A stretch of 64,000 bases of DNA from assembly GCA_021648025.1 (NCBI GenBank), contig JAKITO010000008.1, positions 1 through 64,000 of the forward strand, written 5' to 3'. Positions 37,561 to 45,611 of the stretch are shown here, in pieces. The notes beneath the pieces are model-generated. The model saw only the letters and a program-made list of their open reading frames with translations. It was not told the DNA's origin and searched no databases. The position numbers and the translations under genes were made by a program. Position 1 is the stretch's first letter; the number at the start of each line of letters is the position of its first letter. The stretch comes from Paracoccaceae bacterium. GTDB taxonomy: Bacteria; Pseudomonadota; Alphaproteobacteria; Rhodobacterales; Rhodobacteraceae.

Positions 37561-37586
37561 ACGCCCGCTTCAGCGGGCGTTTTCTT
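37561..37586 (+). terminator. Terminator between the two deaminase genes
   Basis: ACGCCCGCT (37561-37569) pairs with AGCGGGCGT (37572-37580 region) and is followed by TTTTCTTC on the plus strand. It ends the 8-oxoguanine deaminase transcript and overlaps the 3' end of the convergent guaD gene, whose stop is at 37570. Confidence 0.75.
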
Positions 37587-38868
37587 CAAACCGCCTGCCA
37601 CCAATCCAAACATCAGCAACAGCCCGGTCATCCCCCATCATGATGGTCGCAAACATCGCCTCCCAGATTTCACTGGCATTTTGCGCCCGCTGGGCAATTG
37701 CCGGGGTCGATGCCAGGTCCAAAACCACCAGATCGCCTTCCATCACCGGCGCGATATTGCCGATCTTGTCGCCCATGTGCAGCGCCTCGGCAGACCCAAC
37801 CGTGGCCAGCCAGATCAACTGCGCGCCGTGTAATGCACGGCCGCGCAACTGCGCCACCTCGTATGCCGCCGCCATGGTGCGCAGCATCGAAAACGATGAC
37901 CCGCCGCCGGTGTCGGTGGCCAGCCCGACCCGCAAACCACTATCTTTCAGCCCGCCCAAATCAAACAACCCCGACCCGATGAACATGTTCGACGTCGGAC
38001 AATGCACCAAACTCGCCCCCACCTCAGCCAACCGGTCGCGTTCGCGCGCCTCAAGATGGATCGCATGGCCATAAAGGCCGCGCGCCCCCAACAACCCATG
38101 CGCCTCATAAGTATCAAGGTAGTCGCGCGCATCCGGGTACAGTGATTTCACCCACTCAATCTCATCGGTCTGCTCGCTCAGATGGGTTTGCATCAGGCAA
38201 TCAGGGTGTTCCGCCCACAAAGCCCCCATCGCCTCAAGCTGCTCGGGTGTTGAGGTGGGCGAAAACCGTGGCGTGATGGCATAGCTGATCCGGTCCACCC
38301 CATGCCAGCGCTGCAACAGCGCGCGACTGTCGTCATACCCCGACTGTGCGGTATCACGCAGCCCCTCGGGCGCGTTGCGGTCCATACAGGTTTTGCCGGC
38401 CACCACCCGCTGACCCCGGGCCTGTGCCTCGCCAAAGAATGCCTCGACGCTGGCCGGATGAATGGTGCAGAAACTGCAAATGGTGGTGGTGCCGTTGGCG
38501 GTGGTCAGGTCCAGATAACGGCTGGCGATTTCGGCGGCATACGCCTCATCGGCAAACTTCATTTCTTCGGGGAAAGTGTACAGGTTCAGCCAGTCGATCA
38601 GGCGTTTACCCCAACTGGCGATCATCGCGGTTTGGGGATAATGCGCATGTGCGTCGATGAACCCGGCCAGGATCACATGGGGGCCATAGTCGATAATCTT
38701 TGCTAAAGGGTGGGCCTTGCGCAAGGCCGCGAAGGCACCAACAGCCACGATTTTGCCATCCCGAAGCACCAAAGCTTCGTCAAACCGGGCTGCATCCAAA
38801 GGTGGCACGTCAAACGGAGAGTCGCCAAAGGACAAAACCTGCCCTTTCAGGATCATTTCGTCACCCAT
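37570..38868 (-). CDS. guaD: Guanine deaminase
   Basis: This 432-residue enzyme converts guanine to xanthine and ammonia. The zinc-binding stretch is GFIDAHAHYPQTAMIASWG; further motifs are MQTHLSEQTDEI, YGHAIHL, HCPTSNMFIGSGLF and LATDTGGGSSFSMLRTM, diagnostic for GuaD. AAGGAA precedes the ATG at 38868; the longer reading from 38946 has no ribosome site. It converges with the 8-oxoguanine deaminase gene, so a purine-catabolism pair is likely. Confidence 0.93.
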   Translation of the reverse strand: MGDEMILKGQVLSFGDSPFDVPPLDAARFDEALVLRDGKIVAVGAFAALRKAHPLAKIIDYGPHVILAGFIDAHAHYPQTAMIASWGKRLIDWLNLYTFPEEMKFADEAYAAEIASRYLDLTTANGTTTICSFCTIHPASVEAFFGEAQARGQRVVAGKTCMDRNAPEGLRDTAQSGYDDSRALLQRWHGVDRISYAITPRFSPTSTPEQLEAMGALWAEHPDCLMQTHLSEQTDEIEWVKSLYPDARDYLDTYEAHGLLGARGLYGHAIHLEARERDRLAEVGASLVHCPTSNMFIGSGLFDLGGLKDSGLRVGLATDTGGGSSFSMLRTMAAAYEVAQLRGRALHGAQLIWLATVGSAEALHMGDKIGNIAPVMEGDLVVLDLASTPAIAQRAQNASEIWEAMFATIMMGDDRAVADVWIGGRRFEENAR

Positions 38869-39000
38869 TCGCGCGTTCCTTTTCCCTTGAAAAACCTGGG
38901 CCAGCCTACTTGCCCGTGGTCTTAGGGTAAATCGCGTTATTTTCATTGTTTTTCACATGCTGCTTCTTTTAATAGACCAGCAACTGCGAAAGGGCAGGAA

Positions 39001-40389
39001 ATGGCACCTCAGGAAATGACGCCCGAAAGGGACCCGCCGGGCGACGATTACACTCTGGAGCGCAGCGCGGTTGCGGCAATTCTGGGCGCAGTTGACCAAG
39101 GCAGTCGCGACCAGCTGAGCGCGCTGATGCAGCCGCTGCACGCCGCTGACATCGCTGACCTTCTGGAACAGATCAACAGTGCCGACCGGGTCCGGCTGAT
39201 CCGGCTGTACGGGGCTGAATTTGACGGTGAAATCCTGAGCGAGCTGGGCGAAAGCGTGCGCGAGGACGTGATTGACGAGCTTGAACCGCATGTTCTGGCC
39301 GGGGCCGTGCGAGAGCTTGAAAGCGACGATGTGGTGGACCTGGTCGAAAACCTGGGCGAGCCGCAGCAGGAAGCCATCCTTGAGGTGCTGGAAGATGCCG
39401 ACCGGGTGGCGGTGGAACGCGCACTGGCCTGGCCCGAGAATTCCGCCGGGCGTCTGATGCAACGCAAGGTGGTGATGGCCCCGGAACACTGGAATGTCGG
39501 TCAAATCATTGATTTCATGCGAGAGTCAGAAACCCTGCCAGAACAGTTTTATCATGTGGTGTTGGTTGATCCACGCCTGCATCCAACCGGCAATGTGACC
39601 CTTGGTAAAATCATGAGTTCCCGCCGCGAGGTGATGCTGGCGGACATTGTCGAGGAGGTTTTCCAGACAATCCCGGTGACCCAGGACGAAGAGGACGTGG
39701 CGTATGCGTTCAACCAGTATCACCTGATTTCGGCGCCGGTGGTCGACGAAGAGGGTCGCCTGATCGGCATGATCACCATTGACGATGCCATGGTGGTGTT
39801 GGACGAAGAACACGAAGAAGACATCCTGCGACTGGGTGGCGTGGCCGAAGAAAGTGCCCTGTCCGACACGGTGGCCGAAACCGTGCGCCGCCGATTGCCC
39901 TGGCTGGTGGCCAATCTGGCGACGGCGATCCTGGCCTCGCTGGTGATCGCGTTGTTTGAGGATGTGATCACCCGGTTTGTCGCACTGGCGATCCTGATGC
40001 CGATCATCGCCTCGATGGGGGGCAATGCGGGCACGCAATCGTTGACGGTGGCGGTGCGGGCGATGGCGACCAAAGACCTGACCACGTCCAACGTCTGGCG
40101 GGTGATCCGGCGCGAGGCCTGGGTGGGGTTGGTCAACGGGCTGGTGTTTGCGGTGGTGATGGGGGGGGTTGGTGTGGTCTGGTTCGGTTCGCCTTTGCTG
40201 GGCCTGGTGATTGCGGCGGCGATGGTGGTCAATATGCTGGTGGCCGGGTTGGCGGGCACAATTGTGCCGGTGGTGATGCAGAAATCCGGGGTTGATCCGG
40301 CATTGGCGTCCGGCACGTTTGTCACGACCGTGACGGATATCGTTGGGTTTTTCGCGTTTCTGGGTCTGGCCGGGCTGGTGTTGTTATGA
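39001..40389 (+). CDS. mgtE: MgtE magnesium transporter
   Basis: This 462-residue protein is a dimeric Mg2+ channel gated by cytosolic Mg. It has an N-domain of helical repeats (LMQPLHAADIADLLEQI), two CBS domains (about 140-265; LISAPVVDEEGRLIGMITID) and five C-terminal helices. The selectivity motif region is ASMGGNAGTQSL. Acidic residues that sense Mg are abundant. It overlaps the next gene by four bases. Confidence 0.95.
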   Translation: MAPQEMTPERDPPGDDYTLERSAVAAILGAVDQGSRDQLSALMQPLHAADIADLLEQINSADRVRLIRLYGAEFDGEILSELGESVREDVIDELEPHVLAGAVRELESDDVVDLVENLGEPQQEAILEVLEDADRVAVERALAWPENSAGRLMQRKVVMAPEHWNVGQIIDFMRESETLPEQFYHVVLVDPRLHPTGNVTLGKIMSSRREVMLADIVEEVFQTIPVTQDEEDVAYAFNQYHLISAPVVDEEGRLIGMITIDDAMVVLDEEHEEDILRLGGVAEESALSDTVAETVRRRLPWLVANLATAILASLVIALFEDVITRFVALAILMPIIASMGGNAGTQSLTVAVRAMATKDLTTSNVWRVIRREAWVGLVNGLVFAVVMGGVGVVWFGSPLLGLVIAAAMVVNMLVAGLAGTIVPVVMQKSGVDPALASGTFVTTVTDIVGFFAFLGLAGLVLL

Positions 40390-40949
40390 GGGCGCTGACA
40401 GAGATCAAAAGGGCCGCGCGCACCGCCGGGTTTGCCCGGCGCCAACTGGCGCATACGCAGGCGGGGCCGGGTGTGGCGGGGCATCTTTCGCAAGTGCTGG
40501 CGGGCTACCGCGGCGTGGCTTTGGCCGGGTACATGCCGATCCGCACCGAGATTGACCCGCTGACGGTGATGGAAGAGGCCGCCGCCCATGGGGTTGTCTG
40601 CGTGCCGGTGATCCGTGCGCCGGGGCAGGCCCTGGTGTTTTCGCGCTGGCAACCGGGTGCGGCAATGGTGGCGGGGCCGTTTGGGGCGCGTATCCCGACG
40701 CATGAGGAATTGATCGTGCCGGAAATACTGATTGTGCCGCTGGTGGCGTTTGACCTGAAAGGTGGGCGGCTGGGCTATGGCGGTGGGTTTTACGACCGGA
40801 CCTTACAGGGTTTGCGCCAGCAACGTGCGACCCTGGCTATTGGGTTTGCTTATGGTGCACAACAGACGGACGACCTGCCGTTAGAGCCAACCGATCAACC
40901 GCTTGACATGATCGTAACCGAACACGGGGTTCACAAAATTTCCGCCTGA
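40386..40949 (+). CDS. 5-formyltetrahydrofolate cyclo-ligase
   Basis: This 187-residue enzyme (MTHFS) uses ATP to return 5-formyl-THF to the active folate pool as 5,10-methenyl-THF. The signature is LIVPLVAFDLKGGRLGYGGG followed by FYDRTL. KRAARTAGFARR near the start is the phosphate-binding basic stretch. Translation is probably coupled to mgtE through an ATGA overlap. Confidence 0.92.
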   Translation: MRALTEIKRAARTAGFARRQLAHTQAGPGVAGHLSQVLAGYRGVALAGYMPIRTEIDPLTVMEEAAAHGVVCVPVIRAPGQALVFSRWQPGAAMVAGPFGARIPTHEELIVPEILIVPLVAFDLKGGRLGYGGGFYDRTLQGLRQQRATLAIGFAYGAQQTDDLPLEPTDQPLDMIVTEHGVHKISA

Positions 40950-41027
40950 ACGGGGTTTGTCGCTGAACCGCTCTTCATATCTCAGGCAACGCTTGTTCTC
41001 GGGCCAAAGGCGGCCTACCACAGGCAC

Positions 41028-41840
41028 ATGAGAATACTTTTTCTGGGCGATGTAATGGGCCGGGCCGGCCGGTCCGCGATTCAAACCAAACTGCCGGGTC
41101 TGCGCAAGGACTGGCGGCTGGATTTCATCGTGGTGAATGGTGAAAACGCCACCTCTGGCATGGGGCTGAACGCGGCGCATGCGCGTGGGTTGCTTGACGC
41201 AGGGGTGGATTGCCTGACCCTTGGCGATCATGCGTTTGACCAAAAAGACATGCTGCAATTTATCGAGAGTGAACCGCGCATCATTCGCCCCATCAACTTT
41301 GCCAAAGGGGCGCCCGGCAAAGGGTATCGCCTGTTCAACGCGCCCGGTGGGCGCAAGGTCCTGGTGGCGCAGGTGCTGGGACAGGTGTTCATGAAACGCG
41401 CTTTTGACGACCCGTTTTCAGCGATTGAACCGGTGCTAAAGGCGCACCCGCGTGGGGGGCTGGCGCAGGCGGTAATTGTTGACATGCACTGCGAGGCGAC
41501 ATCGGAAAAGATGGCGATGGGGCATTATTGCGACGGGCGTGCCAGCCTGGTGGTCGGCACCCATACCCATGTGCCGACAGCAGACGCGCAGGTCTTGCCC
41601 GGCGGCACCGGTTATCTCAGCGACGCGGGCATGTGTGGTGACTATAATTCGGTCATCGGCATGGACAAAGGCGAACCGATGCGCCGCTTTATCACTGGAA
41701 TGCCCAAGGCGCGGTTTACCCCGGCGCTGGGCGAAGCCACGCTTTCGGGGGTGTTTGTCGACACTGATGATGCCACCGGACAGGCGCGCGACATTCGGAT
41801 GATCCGCATCGGCGGACGGTTGCAACCGGCAACCCCTTGA
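41028..41840 (+). CDS. ymdB: YmdB-type metallophosphoesterase (TIGR00282)
   Basis: This 270-residue protein matches the YmdB/DR1281 family, phosphodiesterases acting on cyclic nucleotides. Metal ligands are in LFLGDVMGRAGR, VVNGENATSGMG, TLGDHAFDQKD, VDMHCEATSEKMA and VVGTHTHVPTAD. The length is normal. It follows the folate gene after 78 bases, as in other Rhodobacteraceae. Confidence 0.92.
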   Translation: MRILFLGDVMGRAGRSAIQTKLPGLRKDWRLDFIVVNGENATSGMGLNAAHARGLLDAGVDCLTLGDHAFDQKDMLQFIESEPRIIRPINFAKGAPGKGYRLFNAPGGRKVLVAQVLGQVFMKRAFDDPFSAIEPVLKAHPRGGLAQAVIVDMHCEATSEKMAMGHYCDGRASLVVGTHTHVPTADAQVLPGGTGYLSDAGMCGDYNSVIGMDKGEPMRRFITGMPKARFTPALGEATLSGVFVDTDDATGQARDIRMIRIGGRLQPATP

Positions 41841-42035
41841 ACTGGTGGATCAGTCGGGCAATGGCCGTCAACCATGCTACTGTGCTGGTGCTTTGGGCCA
41901 TGACGTTGTTGGGGAAACCTGTTTGGGGGTTGTCCGGGCGGCTTTGGTTCCGGTTCTGGCGGGCGGCAAGCGCGCGCTTGTGCCCGGTGGCAAAGACCGT
42001 CAGGATATGACCTGGAAAGAACAGCGGGCGGCGAA

Positions 42036-43814
42036 ATGAATTTATTTGCGTTCTCCGAAACCGGCGAGGCGATTGTGACCCTTGCAGTGGTCGCACTCAT
42101 GTTCATCCTGTTCATTCGTGAAAAGTACCCGGCCGAAGTGGTGGCCATTGGCGGTGCGGCGGCAATGCTTGCCTTGGGTGTTCTGCCTTACGAAGACGCG
42201 CTGAAGGTGCTTTCCAATCCGGCCCCCTGGACCATTGTGGCGATGTTCATCGTCATGGGCGCCCTGGTGCGCACCGGGGCTTTGGCCTGGTTCACCAATC
42301 TGGCCGAAGCCCAGGCCGATGCCCGCCCCGGCGTTGCCATCGGTGCCCTGATGGTGTTTGTGGTGGTGGCCTCGGCGTTTGTGAACAATACGCCGGTGGT
42401 GGTGGTGATGATCCCGGTGTTCGTGCAATTGTGCCGCCGGTTGAAAATCTCGCCCAGCAAGCTGTTGATCCCGCTTAGTTATGCGGCGATCCTTGGTGGT
42501 TCCCTGACGTTGATCGGCACCTCTACCAATCTGTTGGTCGACGGTGTTGCGCGGGCAAACGGGCTGGCGGCATTCACGATCTTCGAGGTGACGCCTTTGG
42601 CGATCATCCTGGTGATCTGGGGCGGTATATACCTGCGGTTCATTGCTCCGCACCTGTTGCCGGACCGGGCCAGCATGGCGATGATGCTGTCGGACAAATC
42701 AAGAATGAAGTTCTTCACCGAGGCGGTGATCCCACCGGAAAGCAACCTGATTGGCCGCGAAGTGAACGGCGTGCAATTGTTCAAACGCCCCGGGGTGCGG
42801 TTGATCGACGTGATCCGGGGCGATGCGTCATTGCGGCGTGATCTGAAAGGCGTGGCACTGGCGGTCGGCGACCGGGTGGTGCTGCGCACGCAGATGACCG
42901 AACTTTTGAGCCTGCAAACCAACAAGGAACTGAAGCGGGTCGATCAGGTGTCCGCGGTTGAAACCTCGACGGTTGAGGTGCTGATAACGCCGGGCTGCCG
43001 CATGATCGGGCGGACTTTGGGTGAATTGCGACTGCGGCGGCGTTATGGTGTCTATGTGCTGGCGGTACATCGGCGCGATCAGAATATCGGGGTGCAACTG
43101 GATGGGCTGGACGTGAGAACTGGCGATACCTTGCTGCTGGAAGGCGCGCCCGAAGATATCCAGCGCCTGTCGGTAGACATGGATATGGTCGATGTGGCCA
43201 AGCCTTCGGCGCGGGCCTATCGGCGGCGCCATGCGCCGATTGCCATTGCCGCCATTGCCGGGGTCGTGGTGCTGGCAGCACTGGGCGTGGCGCCGATCCT
43301 GTTGCTGGCAGTCCTGGCCATGGCACTGGTGTTCCTGACCCGCTGCATTGATTCCGACGAGGCATTTTCGTTTGTCGATGGTCGGCTCATGGCGCTGATC
43401 TTTGCCATGCTGGCGATCGGCGCGGCGTTGCAGTCCTCGGGTGCGGTGCGCTTGATCGTCGATGCCATCGCACCATGGCTGGTTTCGTTGCCGCCCTTTT
43501 TGCTGGTCTGGGTGATTTACCTGCTTACCTCGGTGCTGACCGAACTGGTGTCAAACAATGCCGTCGCTGTGGTGATCACCCCCATTGTCATCGGTCTGGC
43601 ACAGGCCATGGGGATTGATCCGCGTCCGTTGGTGGTGGCAGTGATGGTGGCCGCCTCGGCGGCTTTTGCAACGCCGATTGGCTATCAGACCAACATGATG
43701 GTCTACGGGCCGGGCGGATACCGGTTTACCGATTTCCTACGCGTCGGCATCCCGCTGAATCTAAGCGTTGGCCTGTTGGCGTCGGCCTTGATTCCGCTGC
43801 TCTGGCCGCTGTGA
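42036..43814 (+). CDS. SLC13/DASS-type permease with two TrkA-C domains
   Basis: This 592-residue protein has about six N-terminal helices, a cytosolic insert with two RCK/TrkA-C domains (about 210-375; VEVLITPGCRMIGRTLGELR), and about six further helices. The twin motifs SFVNNTPVVVVMIPV and ELVSNNAVAVVITPI are the paired signature of this ion-transporter superfamily. Candidate substrates are sulfate, dicarboxylates or Na+/H+; the sequence does not decide. The 195 bases before it show only weak small frames and no sure gene. Confidence 0.88.
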   Translation: MNLFAFSETGEAIVTLAVVALMFILFIREKYPAEVVAIGGAAAMLALGVLPYEDALKVLSNPAPWTIVAMFIVMGALVRTGALAWFTNLAEAQADARPGVAIGALMVFVVVASAFVNNTPVVVVMIPVFVQLCRRLKISPSKLLIPLSYAAILGGSLTLIGTSTNLLVDGVARANGLAAFTIFEVTPLAIILVIWGGIYLRFIAPHLLPDRASMAMMLSDKSRMKFFTEAVIPPESNLIGREVNGVQLFKRPGVRLIDVIRGDASLRRDLKGVALAVGDRVVLRTQMTELLSLQTNKELKRVDQVSAVETSTVEVLITPGCRMIGRTLGELRLRRRYGVYVLAVHRRDQNIGVQLDGLDVRTGDTLLLEGAPEDIQRLSVDMDMVDVAKPSARAYRRRHAPIAIAAIAGVVVLAALGVAPILLLAVLAMALVFLTRCIDSDEAFSFVDGRLMALIFAMLAIGAALQSSGAVRLIVDAIAPWLVSLPPFLLVWVIYLLTSVLTELVSNNAVAVVITPIVIGLAQAMGIDPRPLVVAVMVAASAAFATPIGYQTNMMVYGPGGYRFTDFLRVGIPLNLSVGLLASALIPLLWPL

Positions 43815-43848
43815 TCCGCAGAGTGGGCAGTTTGTGCTGCATTCTTGT

Positions 43849-43895
43849 TTTGTACAAAATGGAACAACCGGTCACATAGGATGGTACAAAACGGC
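43849..43895. repeat. Palindrome and direct repeat in a convergent gap
   Basis: TTTTGTACAAAA (43849-43860) is a perfect palindrome. GTACAAAATGG (43853-43863) recurs as GTACAAAACGG at 43885-43895, 32 bases later (three helical turns). The gap separates two convergent genes, so a promoter role is unlikely; a terminator or DNA-binding role is possible. Confidence 0.6.
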
Positions 43896-43907
43896 CAGAA
43901 CGGGCGG

Positions 43908-45452
43908 TCAGTCCAAAATAGGCGCGCCCCCCTCCTTGGTTTTTTGCTCGATAAAGGGCGCCAGATTGCCGGCGGCCTCAGCCCCGGTTGGTGGGGCTTC
44001 AAAGTCGGCCAGAACCTGTTTCCAGACACCTGTGGCCCGGGCGGCTGACGTCTGGCTGCCGGTCTCTTCCCAGGCTCCGAAATTCTGTAAATCGGCTACA
44101 ACAGGCGCATAAAACGCATCCCTGTAACGATCCATCGTGTGCTGTGTGGCAAAGAAATTCCCGCCCGGCTGCACGTCTTTCAGCGCCTCAAATCCGATCT
44201 CGGCGGCGTCGGCTACGGGGGTGATACACATTTCGGCCATGATCTGTAACGCCTCGACATCATTGATGAATTTCTCATATCCAAACGACAACCCGCCCTC
44301 AAGCCAGCCTGCCGCGTGGATGATCAGCGTGGCATTTGCCATGCAAGCCCCCCACAATCCCATGTTGTTTTCCGTCGCTGCCTGCATGTCGGCGGTATTG
44401 GACGCCGCCCCGGCGGACGAGCGCCATGGCAAGCCGATAAGACGTGCCAACTGGCCAGAACCGATCTGCATCTTGATGTGTTCCGGCGTGCCAAATGCCG
44501 GCGCGCCGGATTTCATATCAACGTTGGAACTGAACCCGCCATAACTTATCGGCGCGCCCGCGCGCGCCAATTGCGACAGGGCAATTCCCGCCATCGCCTC
44601 GGCATGTTGCAAGGTCAGCGCCCCCGCCACCGTCACCGGCGCCATCGCTCCGGCAAGGCAAAACGGCGTGATGATCACCATTTGGCCCGCACGCGCAAAG
44701 TCGATCAGCCCCTGCGCCATTGGCCGGTCAAACATGCGGGGCGAGTTGGAATTGATCACCGTGCTGGCCCAGACCCCACCGGCAAAATCATCGCCCGACA
44801 GGCTGTGCGCGATCTGGATCATCTCGAACCCCTGTTCGACCTGCGCGCGCCCGCGTGAATTGATGTTGACCGGCTTGTCACCAAGGGTCAGCTGCGCATG
44901 CAGCAGGCCGTAATGGCGCAGATGTACCGGTACGTCCTGAGGTTCGACTGGAAAGCCAAACATGTGCAAGACATCGAAACTTTGGATCAACTTGATGGCT
45001 TCGATATACGACGCCAGATCGCCGGGCCTGCGCCCACGTTCGAAATCCGTGGCATTGGGGCAGCCGCCCGCCCCCATGAACAGCATCGCGCCGTTTTCAT
45101 AAGTTTGCTCGCGCGCGGGATTGACCGAGCAGAGCCGGAATGAAGCGGGCGCGCTTTTCAATGCGGCCTCAACGATGTCACGCCCAATGAACACCATTTC
45201 ATCGTCTATACGCGCGCCTGCACTCGCAAAAATCTCACGCGCTTCGGGTAATAATACCTTGATGCCCAGTTCTTCGATCACCCGCAGGGCGGTGTCGTGG
45301 ATGGCCTGAACCTCGTCCTCGGAAAATACCGATTGCGGCTGAAACGGGTGGCGCAACTGGCGATAGTTTGGCTGACGCGAAACGGTTTGGGTCGCCGCAT
45401 CCTGGCGCCGTTGCCGCCCGCCGCCGCGACGGGATCTGGTTTCGGTTTGCAA
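43908..45452 (-). CDS. MttB-family corrinoid methyltransferase (no pyrrolysine)
   Basis: This 514-residue protein belongs to the trimethylamine methyltransferase superfamily, in the non-pyrrolysine branch. Members move a methyl group from quaternary or other methylated amines to a corrinoid protein. Family stretches are FMGAGGCPNATDFERG, NINSRGRAQVEQGFEMIQIA and DMQAATENNMGLWGACMANA. No in-frame amber codon is present. The TTG start at 45452 is chosen because GGAGGTG lies eight bases upstream. No corrinoid protein gene is adjacent, so the substrate is open (glycine betaine-type amines are possible). Confidence 0.88.
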   Translation of the reverse strand: MQTETRSRRGGGRQRRQDAATQTVSRQPNYRQLRHPFQPQSVFSEDEVQAIHDTALRVIEELGIKVLLPEAREIFASAGARIDDEMVFIGRDIVEAALKSAPASFRLCSVNPAREQTYENGAMLFMGAGGCPNATDFERGRRPGDLASYIEAIKLIQSFDVLHMFGFPVEPQDVPVHLRHYGLLHAQLTLGDKPVNINSRGRAQVEQGFEMIQIAHSLSGDDFAGGVWASTVINSNSPRMFDRPMAQGLIDFARAGQMVIITPFCLAGAMAPVTVAGALTLQHAEAMAGIALSQLARAGAPISYGGFSSNVDMKSGAPAFGTPEHIKMQIGSGQLARLIGLPWRSSAGAASNTADMQAATENNMGLWGACMANATLIIHAAGWLEGGLSFGYEKFINDVEALQIMAEMCITPVADAAEIGFEALKDVQPGGNFFATQHTMDRYRDAFYAPVVADLQNFGAWEETGSQTSAARATGVWKQVLADFEAPPTGAEAAGNLAPFIEQKTKEGGAPILD

Positions 45453-45511
45453 TTCGTCACCTCCAAGTATGCGCAGGGATAGGTCAAATCACTCATAATG
45501 TACAGGTATGT

Positions 45512-45581
45512 CTAGTCACTTGCGGCCTAAACGCTTGTCACGTTAACGAAATACATTGCCAGAATCGCGCTTCGTGACTAG
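45512..45581. promoter_or_regulatory. Spaced inverted repeat in the mttB/sulfatase divergent promoter
   Basis: CTAGTCAC (45512-45519) and GTGACTAG (45574-45581) are perfect inverse copies 54 bases apart in the 159-base region between two divergent genes. This arrangement fits two operator half-sites or a looping regulator. No regulator gene is adjacent. Confidence 0.5.
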
Positions 45582-45611
45582 CCTTGGGTCAATCAACCGA
45601 AAGGGACCGTC

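Noticed and set aside
41845-42039. 64-residue plus-strand reading between ymdB and the SLC13 gene
   Set aside because: No ribosome site, no clear domain, and it overlaps the SLC13 start; an alternative frame with a hydrophobic stretch is equally unsupported.
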